Shown: piece after piece, positions 37,489 to 46,229 of the stretch
Position numbering within the stretch: position 1 is the stretch's first letter
Layout of the letters: every line of letters begins with the position of its first letter
NCBI GenBank assembly: GCA_963582065.1
Contig: CAUZRQ010000001.1
Coordinates: 124,001-188,000, forward strand
Reading direction: 5' to 3'
Length of the DNA: 64,000 bases
Origin: UBA8437 sp963582065
GTDB lineage: Bacteria; Planctomycetota; Planctomycetia; Planctomycetales; Planctomycetaceae
Program-made: the position numbers and the translations under genes
Notes under the pieces: model-generated
Told to the model about the DNA's origin: nothing
Seen by the model: only the letters and a program-made list of their open reading frames with translations
The model's database searches: none

Positions 37489-37992
37489 TCAGCGAGTCGT
37501 CGGCGGCTGCGGATCGGTGCTGCCAGGTGGATCGACGGCCGGATCGACGGCGAAGTGGATCGCGTCGAAATCGGCTGTGCGGGCCGCGTCGTAGGCCGCC
37601 AGGGCCTCGCCCAGGGGGACGTCCGGCGCGATGTCCAGGATCACCGGCAACTCGCGGGCGGTGGCAGCCAGGGTCCTGAGAAACCTCGAGAGCTCTCGAT
37701 GTCGATCGGGCCCGGAAAACGTCCGTCCTTCGACTTCGATCCGCATGCCCGTGCCAGCCTGGCCAGGAGCCATCACCCGTACCCAGGCTTCGCCCAGCGG
37801 CCGTTCCCGGGGGGTGGCGACTGCGGATTCGATCGAGCCGCCGGAGAGTTCCGTCGGCAGCAGGCTCTCACGGATCTGTCCGGTTGAGGCGCACACGAAG
37901 AAGATCAGCAGCAGGAACACGATATCAATCAGGGGGGTCATCGCCTGACCGTCGTCGCGTTGTCGCTGATGGTGAGCCGAGGGGATACGCAT
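37489..37992 (-). CDS. ExbD/TolR-family protein (second copy)
   Basis: The 167-residue protein has the single N-terminal helix with its catalytic Asp: QAMTPLIDIVFLLLIFFVCAS. A periplasmic domain follows (about 60-150, VRVMAPGQAGTG, LPVILDIAPDVPLGEALAAYDAA). ExbD/TolR subunits carry the proton path with an ExbB/TolQ ring. Start ATG 37992 gives MRIPSAHHQRQRDDGQ, parallel to the MRIPTRARQ of the neighbouring copy, which supports it over an upstream in-frame start. It lies 28 bp after the first ExbD gene. Confidence 0.88.
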   Translation of the reverse strand: MRIPSAHHQRQRDDGQAMTPLIDIVFLLLIFFVCASTGQIRESLLPTELSGGSIESAVATPRERPLGEAWVRVMAPGQAGTGMRIEVEGRTFSGPDRHRELSRFLRTLAATARELPVILDIAPDVPLGEALAAYDAARTADFDAIHFAVDPAVDPPGSTDPQPPTTR

Positions 37993-38020
37993 GGGTGTCG
38001 TGGAACGGGGGACGAGGGGG

Positions 38021-38440
38021 TCATTCGGGGAGCACGGCGTAGCCGATGCGGGTGATGCCGGCTCGGGCGCAGGCAACCATCAGGGGTTCGACGACGCGAA
38101 ACGGAACCCGGCGGTCGCCCCGGATCCGCACCTCGTAGCCACCGGTTCCCGTTTCGGAGCCGGCTTCGTTGAGCAGTTCGGTGACCTGTTCGAGCGTGAC
38201 GATGCGACCGCCAACGTGCAGGGTCTGGTCAGCGGTGACCGTCACCACAACTCGCCGGGGCGCCTCGATCCGGTCGTCCTCGGCCTCGCCGATCGTCGGC
38301 AGATCGACCGGCTCGGTCGATTCGGTCCGGGCCGTGTGGCTGGCGACCAGAAAGAAGATCACCAGCAGAAAGACGATGTCGATCAGCGGGGTGAGGTTCA
38401 GTGACACGCCCAGTTGACGGGCCCGCGTGGGGATTCTCAT
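38021..38440 (-). CDS. ExbD/TolR-family protein (first copy)
   Basis: The 139-residue protein has the helix LNLTPLIDIVFLLVIFFLVAS with the conserved Asp, followed by a periplasmic domain (VVVTVTADQTLHVGGRIVTLEQ, YEVRIRGDRRVPFRVVEPLMVACARAG) typical of TolR/ExbD. Its ATG overlaps the stop of the ExbB/TolQ gene by 4 nt. Two ExbD copies with one ExbB suggests a heteromeric rotor or two functional pairings. Confidence 0.92.
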   Translation of the reverse strand: MRIPTRARQLGVSLNLTPLIDIVFLLVIFFLVASHTARTESTEPVDLPTIGEAEDDRIEAPRRVVVTVTADQTLHVGGRIVTLEQVTELLNEAGSETGTGGYEVRIRGDRRVPFRVVEPLMVACARAGITRIGYAVLPE

Positions 38441-39375
38441 GCCGGCGGATCCTCGGGCCGTTCGATCGCCACCGGAGGCACTCGCCGCTCCTGCTGCCGT
38501 TCGGTCGACGGGCTGGCCGGCTCCTTCCTCCGCCGTGTCTGGCCACTGCTGCGTCCGAGGTTGGCCCGCTTGAATTCGGTCCAGGCGTGTTCGGCCATCA
38601 GGCTGGATTCGGCCACGAGTTCATCGATGCGGTTGCGGAAGATGGCGAATGAGGTCAGGGCGGGCACGGCCACTCCCAGTCCCATCAGCGTGGTGACCAG
38701 CGCCTGGTAGATGCCCGGGGCGAGTTCGCTGACCGGTGGGTTGATCTTGGTGGCAAATTCCTGGAAGGCGACGATCATTCCCCAGACGGTTCCCAGCAGT
38801 CCCAGCATCGGTGCGATGGTGCCGATCACCGAGAGATACTCGATTTTCCGGAACAACCGGGCCGCCTGCTCGGCGCTGGCGTCCTCCATCGACTTCTCGA
38901 CGGCCTGGTATCCCAGCGGCGCTTCGGCGAGTCCCTCGGCCAGTACGGAACCCAGAAAACTGGGCCGTTCGCGGCAGAGTTGATCGGCCTCGGTGAAGCG
39001 TCCGGCCGAGAGCAGCGAGCCGACCGATTCGGCCAGACCGGTGGGCATCAGGGCCTTGCGACGAATGGTCAGCATGTGTTCGACGACCAGCGCGACCATG
39101 GCCATCGACAGGGCGAGGATGACCAGCCCGATGGTGCCGCCGGCTCGGAGCAGTTTTCTGAGCGTCATCGCATTGGCCGGGGGGTCGGAAGTCTCGACCA
39201 GTTTTCCGGTCTTGGCGTCGTAGAGCTTGGTCTCGGTCGGGAGTGACTCGCCCTGGGGCGTGTCGGCCTTGCCGGTGGCTGGCCCGGCGGGTGTCTGTGG
39301 CTGGGCGATGGCCGGTACGAGCAGGCTCACGGCGAGCGCGGCGAGAGCGATTCGTCTGGAGCGCGGACAGGTCAT
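38437..39375 (-). CDS. ExbB/TolQ/MotA-family proton channel protein
   Basis: The 312-residue protein has a cleavable-type signal (residues 1-24, ending IAQPQ), a linker of about 45 residues, TM1 (about 80-100, GTIGLVILALSMAMVALVVEHM), a cytoplasmic segment, and two helices in the conserved LFRKIEYLSVIGTIAPMLGLLGTVWGMIVAFQEFA cut and GIYQALVTTLMGLGVAVPALTSFAIF region. It forms the pentameric ring of Tol/Exb motors. The periplasmic N-terminal extension is typical of the extended ExbB type. The C-terminal tail is Arg/Glu/Pro-rich. It overlaps both neighbours by 4 nt. Confidence 0.92.
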   Translation of the reverse strand: MTCPRSRRIALAALAVSLLVPAIAQPQTPAGPATGKADTPQGESLPTETKLYDAKTGKLVETSDPPANAMTLRKLLRAGGTIGLVILALSMAMVALVVEHMLTIRRKALMPTGLAESVGSLLSAGRFTEADQLCRERPSFLGSVLAEGLAEAPLGYQAVEKSMEDASAEQAARLFRKIEYLSVIGTIAPMLGLLGTVWGMIVAFQEFATKINPPVSELAPGIYQALVTTLMGLGVAVPALTSFAIFRNRIDELVAESSLMAEHAWTEFKRANLGRSSGQTRRRKEPASPSTERQQERRVPPVAIERPEDPPA

Positions 39376-40475
39376 GGAGTGCTGCGCCTCGTGCGCGGTG
39401 GAGGAGACTGTTTGGCGGCCGATTCCCGGGCGGCCGGCGTGCCGGCGAAGCGTTGTCGGAGGTCCCGGTAGAGCGTTTGTGCGGCAGTGGGCTGGTTGTC
39501 CGAAAGCAGCGAGTCGGCAGCAAGTTGCGTGGCCCGGGCTGCCAGGAATCGGTCATCGTCGAAGACCAGCGATGTCCACATCAGCGCCGAAGCGGCCGGT
39601 TGGAACTGACGCCGCTGGAAACGGGCCAGCCCGATTACGAACCACGGCCCCCCCCTGAGTTCCAGGGGCAACGTGCGGACGTGCCGCGTCCAGGTCTCCA
39701 GGTGCATGGGAGTCACCTTGCCGTTTTTTATGTCGGCCCGCCAGCACTGGGCCACGGCCAACCCGCGGACACGGGGATCGGTCGAAATCCGCAGTTTCCG
39801 CATCTGCGACTCGGCCTCCACGGCGTAACCCGAATCCCGGAGCAGGTGGCTGGCGGCCAGCAGCGCGGCGACGTCGCCGGTCCGTCCCCGCCACGCCTTC
39901 GCCTCGCTGGCGACCGACGGATCGACCGTGCCGCCGATCTGCCAGTCCAGCGGCACCAGTTCGAAGTGGCGGGTCCGCCGGTTGCTCTCCAAGAGGCCCA
40001 GAAAGTGAGATCCTGCGCGACGGTAGTCGCCGCCGTGGAGCGCGCAGCGGACCAGTCCGCCGAGCAGTTCCCGCCGGACCCACGCCCTGGCGGCACCGTC
40101 GAGTGCCTTGCGAAACGACCGCTCGGCCTCGTCGAGGTCGCCTCGGCCGAGATGTTTCAGTGCCGCCTGGTGAGCGGCGGAGCGGACCGGTGTGACCGAG
40201 ACGATCCGGTCGACGGGGATCCTCCACGGGGTGGCCCGCCCGCGGGCCTTGACCACCACTTCGATCGCGTCGTAGTCGGTGATCTGGCCCACGTGTGTCA
40301 GCCGTCCGCGGCCGTCGGACTGGCGGACGACGACCCGATCGCGGGCCTGGGCGGGCAGGCGTTGGGTGGCCAGCACGAGAGTCGAGCCGGCGACGAGCCA
40401 CGCGGTGACCCGGGCCAGGCGACATCCGGGCTGATCAGCGGTTCCGGCGTTGAGCCGAGAAGGTGTTGATGTCAC
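39372..40475 (-). CDS. Exported TPR-like hypothetical protein
   Basis: The 367-residue protein has a hydrophobic signal segment (about 22-42, VTAWLVAGSTLVLATQRLPAQA). A short beta-rich part (45-90) follows, with VVVKARGRATPWRIPVDRI. The rest is helical repeats of TPR/SEL style (AALKHLGRGDLDEAERSFRKAL, ALHGGDYRRAGSHFLGLLES, NQPTAAQTLYRDLRQRFAG). I recognise no named family. It starts at GTG 40475, overlapping the VWA gene by 41 nt, and overlaps the ExbB gene by 4 nt. The start is uncertain because no Shine-Dalgarno is visible. It is probably a periplasmic partner of the motor. Confidence 0.68.
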   Translation of the reverse strand: MTSTPSRLNAGTADQPGCRLARVTAWLVAGSTLVLATQRLPAQARDRVVVRQSDGRGRLTHVGQITDYDAIEVVVKARGRATPWRIPVDRIVSVTPVRSAAHQAALKHLGRGDLDEAERSFRKALDGAARAWVRRELLGGLVRCALHGGDYRRAGSHFLGLLESNRRTRHFELVPLDWQIGGTVDPSVASEAKAWRGRTGDVAALLAASHLLRDSGYAVEAESQMRKLRISTDPRVRGLAVAQCWRADIKNGKVTPMHLETWTRHVRTLPLELRGGPWFVIGLARFQRRQFQPAASALMWTSLVFDDDRFLAARATQLAADSLLSDNQPTAAQTLYRDLRQRFAGTPAARESAAKQSPPPRTRRSTP

Positions 40476-41418
40476 GGTAGCGATACCGGCCGCCGTTGAG
40501 GGTGGCGAGTTTCTTGACGTAGTGGGTGGAGGTCAATTCGGCACCGACGCCGAACTTGATCGTGTGAATGCGAGTGCGACCCCGGTTGCGGCGGGTCAGC
40601 CGTTCCATGTCGCCGGGGTGGATCGCGGAATTCGCGTCGGCGTCGGTCAGGAAATAGATCACCTCGGGATCGAACGACAGCGCCTTGGACAGTGCCGGGA
40701 AGTGGAAGGTGCCCCCATCGGGGGTCACCGCGGCGATCTTCTGTCGGGCCAGGGTCTTGTTGATGTCGGTGGCGCGGTGCAGAGTGGTGCGTCCGCCGAG
40801 GGTCAGCAGGCTGTGCTGCACGTTGTAGAAGATGACCTGGAACTGCTGGGTTTCGTCGAGGTGCTGGAGGCTGCTGAGCAGATCGGACTTGGCCATTTCC
40901 AGAGCGTGGCCGCCGGCCATGCTGCCCGAGCGGTCCAGCACGTAGACGAAGCGGGTTCCCTTGTCACGGATGCCCATGAACTGGGTTTCGCCCTTCCGCA
41001 GCCCCGCCAGGGGCGGACCGCCCGAGAGTGCAGATCGGGGCAGCAGTTGAGACGGATCGGACAGCGGCGAGGTGGGCGTGCGGGCACCCGGACCGAGAAT
41101 CTGCGGACCCACCGAATCGGGCAGTGAGAGCAGTTGATCGATTGCCTGGTTGTCACGGGTCTCGGCCGCGGAGACCGCTTGCGGGGTCTCCTGCCGAGTC
41201 GGGGGCGTGTCGGCGGCATCCGAGTCGGCATCGGAGGTGACACCCGATGATTTGACGACCAGTCCCACGTCGCGAAAATCGCCGGCTCCGTCCTCGCCTG
41301 CCGATTTCTGGCAGCTCTGCAGGCCCAGGGCACAGGCGACCAGCAGCAGCAGGTGGACCATGACCGAGACAATCCAGCCGGGGATGGCTCGGCTCTGGAC
41401 GGCACGCAGTCCCTGCAT
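40435..41418 (-). CDS. Membrane-anchored VWA-domain protein of the Tol/Exb-like operon
   Basis: The 327-residue protein has an N-terminal membrane helix (about 13-33, TonB-like position), then a Ser/Thr/Pro-rich linker, then a von Willebrand A domain at about 150-320. Its MIDAS motif DRSGSM at 162-167 is intact, with a later Thr (GGTFH) and FLTDADA. ATG 41418 was chosen over GTG 41427 because GGAG lies 8 nt before it. It heads the operon with the TPR-like, ExbB and two ExbD genes, taking the place where TonB/TolA would be. It may bind a ligand or surface polymer; the function is inferred. Confidence 0.83.
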   Translation of the reverse strand: MQGLRAVQSRAIPGWIVSVMVHLLLLVACALGLQSCQKSAGEDGAGDFRDVGLVVKSSGVTSDADSDAADTPPTRQETPQAVSAAETRDNQAIDQLLSLPDSVGPQILGPGARTPTSPLSDPSQLLPRSALSGGPPLAGLRKGETQFMGIRDKGTRFVYVLDRSGSMAGGHALEMAKSDLLSSLQHLDETQQFQVIFYNVQHSLLTLGGRTTLHRATDINKTLARQKIAAVTPDGGTFHFPALSKALSFDPEVIYFLTDADANSAIHPGDMERLTRRNRGRTRIHTIKFGVGAELTSTHYVKKLATLNGGRYRYRDINTFSAQRRNR

Positions 41419-41439
41419 GGTGGTCACTCCGAGACGTCT

Positions 41440-42444
41440 CTAGCGAGATCCTGATCGGCCGGTCGCCGCCGAACCGCCCGGCCGCCCCACTCCACCCTCG
41501 GTTGCAGCTGGAGTCGATTGGGTCTGGCGCATCTGCCTGAGGTAATCGTCAGTAATGTCGGTGACACGGACGCCAGGGGCGGGTTTGAACGAGAAGACCG
41601 TGTCGGCCAATTGGGCGTTGACCTGGACGTTGCGGAACTCGAGGCTGACCATTGGCTTGAGCACCTGGCGGCCGGGGGCCTTCTTGAGGTAGACGATGCG
41701 GTGCGGGAACTGCGTGGTCTTGTCGATGTAGATCCGGACACGGTCGGGCACGTACTCGGGCAACTCCGCGCCGATCGGCTGATCGTCGTCGGTGAGGTTC
41801 TGCAGGAATGAAGCACTCCACGTGCCCTCGATGATGATGAACGGGCGGCCCTGGAACGACTGTTCGCGACGCCGGTTGAAGGTCATCGACTGTTCCAGCG
41901 ACCCGAGCAGGGCTTCGAGACCACCCAACCCGAGGTCGGCTTCGAACTGGCCCGGTTGCGGCCTCGGTCCCGAGGCGGCGGCCATCTGTTTCATTTCCTT
42001 GAGGATCCTGGGGACATTCTTCTTGGTGGCCAGCACGATCAACCCGATTTTCTGCTGGGTGAACAGCGTGGTGCCGTCGCAGACCTGGATCAGAGAACCC
42101 TTGGTCCGGCCCACCTCGAGCTGAAATTCCAGACGCAGCTTCTTGTCCGGGCCCTGCACGTACTTGCCGATGGCCTGGAACCGTTTGCCCCGAACCACGA
42201 TCGTCTCGACGATATCGGCCTGGAATGGAACCAGTCCCTTGAGCTTTCCGCGGGACTCGCGGAGAGCATCAACGGGCCGTTGACGCCGTGTCGAGGCCTT
42301 GGCGGCCTTTTTTTCACCGCGTTTCGTGGCGGGTGCTTTTTTGGACGGTTGGTCCTGGGCAGACAGGCGGATCGAACCGGCGATCAACACCGCGACGGTC
42401 AGTTGGACGATCAGCACGCCGGTCGGAACTCGGGAAACGTGCAT
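41440..42444 (-). CDS. Exported LolA-like protein
   Basis: The 334-residue protein has a signal peptide (VLIVQLTVAVLIAGSIRLSAQ), a Lys/Ala-rich linker (about 30-60), and a domain with an outer-membrane lipoprotein-sorting-like layout: LVPFQADIVETIVVRGKRFQAIGKYVQG, LRLEFQLEVG, and C-terminal VSLEFRNVQVNAQLADTVFSFKPAPGV cut into strand segments. LolA-like proteins of Planctomycetota often have unknown cargo. ATG 42444 is favoured by the signal peptide. It ends 21 bp before the VWA gene and may be the first gene of that transcript. Confidence 0.72.
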   Translation of the reverse strand: MHVSRVPTGVLIVQLTVAVLIAGSIRLSAQDQPSKKAPATKRGEKKAAKASTRRQRPVDALRESRGKLKGLVPFQADIVETIVVRGKRFQAIGKYVQGPDKKLRLEFQLEVGRTKGSLIQVCDGTTLFTQQKIGLIVLATKKNVPRILKEMKQMAAASGPRPQPGQFEADLGLGGLEALLGSLEQSMTFNRRREQSFQGRPFIIIEGTWSASFLQNLTDDDQPIGAELPEYVPDRVRIYIDKTTQFPHRIVYLKKAPGRQVLKPMVSLEFRNVQVNAQLADTVFSFKPAPGVRVTDITDDYLRQMRQTQSTPAATEGGVGRPGGSAATGRSGSR

Positions 42445-42701
42445 GCGAGTCGATTCTTTGTATCGATTGGAGAAACTGGGGGAAGTGTTCATGTTGTCCG
42501 GAAAATACCGGAATTGCCAAAGAAACAGGGTGCAATCGGTCGAAAACACAGGTGAACACAGGTCGCAAGAGACAAGAACCGGCTCGATCTCGTTGAAGCG
42601 AGCGGGTCGGGCAAACGGGTGACCGATCGGTTCTGGACCATTCTAGGGACAACCTGTCTGACCCGTCGATGGGAATTCGGGAGAGTCAAGAGGACTCTGC
42701 A
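42445..42701. other. Divergent promoter region
   Basis: This 257-bp region lies between the LolA-like gene (minus) and the lipoprotein gene (plus). It should contain both promoters. A plausible Shine-Dalgarno AGAGGA lies just before 42702. No gene is evident. Confidence 0.35.
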
Positions 42702-43883
42702 ATGAAATATTACTTCCTGGCACTTGGTACGTTTCTGGTCGTCTGCGTGGGTTGCCACGTCGACGGTCGCAGTTTTGGGGACAGTGGAGACTACCACGCG
42801 CCCCCGGCACACGCGTTGCAGCGGCCCGGGCCGATGGTCGATGGGCCGGGTCCGGGCGTGTTGCCGATGATGCAGCAGGCCGCGGCGGCCCGTGCGTTCT
42901 CGACACGGCGAACCCAGATCCGGTTCATCCGACCGGTGGGGATGAAGATCGGTTGGAAGACCGGCCAGACCTACGCCGAGAACCAGCGCGTCACTCCGAC
43001 GACTTACGACTTCGTCCAGGGAGCCACCTACCGGCTGAAGCTGACCGAAGTCGCCGGTCGCGACGGCATGACGCTGTACCCGACCATGCAGGTCTACCCG
43101 GCCCACGCCACCAGTGACGCCTACTTGGCTCACAACAGCGTGCCGCTGGAGTTGACCGATGAGGACCTGGACCAGGTCGAGAGCAACAACTTCGTCACGA
43201 AGGTGATCTACCTGCCGGATCCGCGGCACCAGGAACTGGCCGTGGCCGGTGTCGAGATGTTGGTCTCGACCCGTCTCGACCCGGGCGTTGACCCGGTTTC
43301 CGAAGCCGACCGTCGCGGAACGATCATGGTGGTGCTGCGAGTGGGCAACATGGACATGCAGACGGCCACGACCGGCGGGCCGGCTCCCAACGGCGGCGCA
43401 GCGATGCTGGGTCCCGGTGGTATCCGTCCGGTGGCATTCGAGGCGGCCGTGACGGCCGACGGTGCCAAGGGCCAGTTCGTTCCCCCGACACCGATCTCGG
43501 TCATGGACCAGGGGATGCCGGGCATCCCCGGCCCGATGCTGATGGGGCAGCCGTCCGGCCCCGGCCAGCCGGGAATGAACCCGATTGCCGGTGTTGGTGG
43601 TACTCCCCAATGGGGCCTGCCGTGGTCTCCCACTCCGATCGGGCTTCCCGGTCCGGCTCACCTGCCCCTGGGCGGACCCGCCGGGCTGCAGAGCTACACG
43701 GTCAAGAACAACACGCCGGTTGACCGGCACGATCCGGTCAAGGATTTCCGGGTAGTGATCAAGCACGATCCGGGCATCCGGATGCCCGAGCCGGTCTCGG
43801 AGGTCCGCTACACCGAACGGCACCCGACCTTCGCACCCGGGACGCTCAGCCGGCCCGCGTGGGCGAATCCCAACGGCCAGTAA
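42702..43883 (+). CDS. Exported lipoprotein-like hypothetical protein, Gly/Pro-rich
   Basis: The 393-residue protein has a signal segment (FLALGTFLVVCVGC) with a lipobox-like VGC at Cys18. A folded domain at about 65-235 (FIRPVGMKIGWKTGQTYAEN, LTLYPTMQVYPAHA-type, PLELTDEDLDQVESNNFVTKVIYL, EADRRGTIMVVLRVGN) is followed by a Gly/Pro/Met-rich low-complexity segment (about 240-345). The domain is paralogous to the next gene: shared patterns are PxMQVYP/PTIEV, FVTKVIYLPDP/LVTRVVYLEEP and SEADRRG/AEADRAG. AGAGGA lies 7 nt before ATG 42702. It may be an outer-membrane or surface structural protein. Confidence 0.72.
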   Translation: MKYYFLALGTFLVVCVGCHVDGRSFGDSGDYHAPPAHALQRPGPMVDGPGPGVLPMMQQAAAARAFSTRRTQIRFIRPVGMKIGWKTGQTYAENQRVTPTTYDFVQGATYRLKLTEVAGRDGMTLYPTMQVYPAHATSDAYLAHNSVPLELTDEDLDQVESNNFVTKVIYLPDPRHQELAVAGVEMLVSTRLDPGVDPVSEADRRGTIMVVLRVGNMDMQTATTGGPAPNGGAAMLGPGGIRPVAFEAAVTADGAKGQFVPPTPISVMDQGMPGIPGPMLMGQPSGPGQPGMNPIAGVGGTPQWGLPWSPTPIGLPGPAHLPLGGPAGLQSYTVKNNTPVDRHDPVKDFRVVIKHDPGIRMPEPVSEVRYTERHPTFAPGTLSRPAWANPNGQ

Positions 43884-43992
43884 TTCGGCCGGCACGGAGT
43901 TTAGCCGGCAGGAGGGATCGCTGTCGCTCTTCACGGGGCGGCCGGGATCCCCGGACAATCCACATCCACCACCAGCCGGGATTTCAACAGCC

Positions 43993-44904
43993 ATGCTCCT
44001 GGGTTCTGTTCGAAGACCGGTGGAACCGCTGCGGTGGTGGCTGCGGTGGTGGCTGCGGTGGTGGCTGCGGCTTGGACTGGTGGCGGCGGTGCTGTTGTCC
44101 TGGGTGCCTCCGACGTCAGCCCAGGCTCCGGTGGACCGCAACGTCTACTCCCCGCTCAGCGCCCGGATGCCTACCGGAATGGTGGCCCGGTGGTCGGCCC
44201 AGGCGGGCCGATCCGGATCTCCCCGCATGATCTACTTCCAGCCGATCGAAGTGAGACTGGTGGACACCGGTCCCGGTGGCGGTGGACGGGTGACCTGGTA
44301 CTCGGCCTTGCGGGCAAACGGACAACGGCTTGCTCCGCAGGGAATCGTCACGGCAGCAGCTCCGCATTCAGCCGGGTTGTTGGTCGGCGGCACCTACCGG
44401 GTGGGGATCAGCGACATGCCTGGTTTTCCCGGAGTGTCGATCTATCCGACCATTGAGGTTCTTGATCGACTGCATCCCCCGTCCGATCGTCAGTACGAGT
44501 TCCCGGTACCGGTCGAACTGACCGGCGAGGACATCCGGTTGGTGTTACAGGGGCACCTGGTCACCCGCGTGGTGTACCTGGAAGAGCCCCGGCTCTCGGC
44601 CGGCAACGAACAGACCCGCCCGATGATGGTCCGTGATCTGGATCCTCGCAGGAACGCCTTGGCCGAGGCAGACCGGGCGGGTCGGCCGATGGTCATTCTC
44701 CGCCTGGGAAGTCGAAGACCCCCGACACAGAACGCCCCCGCGGCGTTCTTCGGCACCGGGTTGCCGATCGAGTTTCCCAAGGTCTCGGCCGTGTCACGAC
44801 GACGGTCGGTTGGTGGTCGGTTGGTCTCGGGCAGCGGCGATGGCCGAATCCGCATCAAGTCGGCGGGAGGTGCGGCGGTCCACGTGGCGGGAGACACCAG
44901 GTGA
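43993..44904 (+). CDS. Exported paralogue of the preceding lipoprotein, with LRWW repeats in the signal
   Basis: The 303-residue protein has an unusual N-terminus: PLRWWLRWWLRWWLRLG (about residues 12-28) precedes the hydrophobic signal LGLVAAVLLSWVPPTSAQA. The main domain (about 60-245) parallels the upstream gene (IYFQPIEVRLVD, GVSIYPTIEVLDR, VPVELTGEDIRLVLQGHLVTRVVYLEEP, NALAEADRAGRPMVILRLGS). The C-terminal Gly-rich part is short. It ends within the GTGA overlapping the DUF11-like gene. ATG 43993 is the likely start because it is in frame with the signal peptide. Confidence 0.7.
   Translation: MLLGSVRRPVEPLRWWLRWWLRWWLRLGLVAAVLLSWVPPTSAQAPVDRNVYSPLSARMPTGMVARWSAQAGRSGSPRMIYFQPIEVRLVDTGPGGGGRVTWYSALRANGQRLAPQGIVTAAAPHSAGLLVGGTYRVGISDMPGFPGVSIYPTIEVLDRLHPPSDRQYEFPVPVELTGEDIRLVLQGHLVTRVVYLEEPRLSAGNEQTRPMMVRDLDPRRNALAEADRAGRPMVILRLGSRRPPTQNAPAAFFGTGLPIEFPKVSAVSRRRSVGGRLVSGSGDGRIRIKSAGGAAVHVAGDTR
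44029..44070 (+). repeat. 12-bp tandem repeat CTGCGGTGGTGG, 3.5 copies
   Basis: Three perfect copies (44029-44064) and one half copy lie in frame in the signal-peptide region of the gene at 43993-44904, encoding LRWW three times. The units are identical at DNA level, indicating recent expansion. Confidence 0.9.
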
Positions 44905-46175
44905 GGCGGTTCGACGAACCTCGACGGCGCGTCCAAAGCGTCCGGAGACATCTGGCCGGAGCCTGGGCATGCCTGTTGCCGATGCTGTGGGCAGGTGGTT
45001 GTGCTTCGATCCCCGCTGACCTGGCAAGGCCGTCCGAGCGGTTCAGGCACGAACCTGACCGGACCGGTCAAACGGCTGCGACCGATGGATCGAACGTGAT
45101 TCGGTTGGCAGACGCCGATGCGGCGGCGGTGCCACGGATCCAGCCGGTGCGATTTCCGGCGATGCCCCGGCAGCGGTCCGTCGACGAGTCAAACCCGGGT
45201 GGGCCGGATCCGGCCGTGGTGGATGCCCATCCCGACGAGTTCGTGATCGATGGGGGTGACCGCGGGAATCCCGTGCATTACCAGTCGTTCCTGCGGTACG
45301 GGGTCGAGACCGAGGACACGATCGCCGAGTACACCGACGACGAGGGAACCAGCCACGTGTTGCCGAGCAACCGGGTGGCGATCTACGCGCCCCGGTTTGC
45401 CGCGATCCGTACCGTGCAGTTGCCGATCGAGGGGTTCGGGGTCGAGCGGATGGCGTCGACACATCGCTTGATCCGCGAGGTCCGCTTGACGACCCGCGAG
45501 GGCACACGCCAGCACCGGCAGCAATTGGGTGCCGTCGATGCGAGAATGCGGTCACGCGCCAGCGGGTTGTTGGGCGAGACCCGGACGGCGGGCATGTCGA
45601 GGCTGCTGCGGAGCGGTGAACACGTCAAGTTGCTCAACGTGTTCGAGGAGACCGGGGGGTTGGTCGCCGGGCGGATGGAGCAGGCCGACAATGCCCGGTT
45701 GGCTCGGTCGCTGGAGAACGCCGCCGCGTGGGCCGCCGACGAGGCACCTCGTGCCACGGCATCGACGGCTGTCGGACAGTCGATCCAGTCGACACCCTGG
45801 CTCGGTTCCTACACCGGCCTCGAGATCGAACACAAGAAGATCGGCCAGTTGAAGATCGTCAAGCTGGCCGACCGCGCCACCGCTCGTTCCGACGACGTGA
45901 TCACCTTCACGTTGAGGTTCGACAACGTGGGCGAGCGTCCGCTGACCGAGGTCCGAGTCGTCGACAATCTCTCTCCCCGACTCGACTACATCGAGGACAG
46001 TGCCACGCTGGGTTTCACCGACGAGACCGAGAAGACGCCCCCGGAGAAAGCTCGCGGAGGGAGAATCACCGTCGACGACAACGAGCAGGGCAGCCAGGTG
46101 CTGGTCTTCGAACTGGATGAACCGTTGCCCGGTGGCGTGGGCGGCGTGATCACGTTTCAGGCCCGCGTCCGCTAG
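44901..46175 (+). CDS. Lipoprotein-like protein with C-terminal DUF11-type domain
   Basis: The 424-residue protein starts at GTG 44901 overlapping the stop of its paralogue neighbour. An Arg-rich N-terminus precedes ACLLPMLWAGGC (Cys34, lipobox-like). The mid part (about 100-300) contains a repetitive Thr/Arg-rich region. The C-terminal domain (about 305-424) has DVITFTLRFDNVGERPLTEVRVVDNLSPRLDYIEDSATLGF cut by its repeats, the pattern of DUF11/CARDB-like adhesion domains. It probably sits on the cell surface with its two upstream partners. Confidence 0.74.
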   Translation: MRRFDEPRRRVQSVRRHLAGAWACLLPMLWAGGCASIPADLARPSERFRHEPDRTGQTAATDGSNVIRLADADAAAVPRIQPVRFPAMPRQRSVDESNPGGPDPAVVDAHPDEFVIDGGDRGNPVHYQSFLRYGVETEDTIAEYTDDEGTSHVLPSNRVAIYAPRFAAIRTVQLPIEGFGVERMASTHRLIREVRLTTREGTRQHRQQLGAVDARMRSRASGLLGETRTAGMSRLLRSGEHVKLLNVFEETGGLVAGRMEQADNARLARSLENAAAWAADEAPRATASTAVGQSIQSTPWLGSYTGLEIEHKKIGQLKIVKLADRATARSDDVITFTLRFDNVGERPLTEVRVVDNLSPRLDYIEDSATLGFTDETEKTPPEKARGGRITVDDNEQGSQVLVFELDEPLPGGVGGVITFQARVR

Positions 46176-46229
46176 GCCGATCCCCGGTGTTGCTTGCCTT
46201 CCGGACGGCGTTTGCCTGCAATCGTCGGC

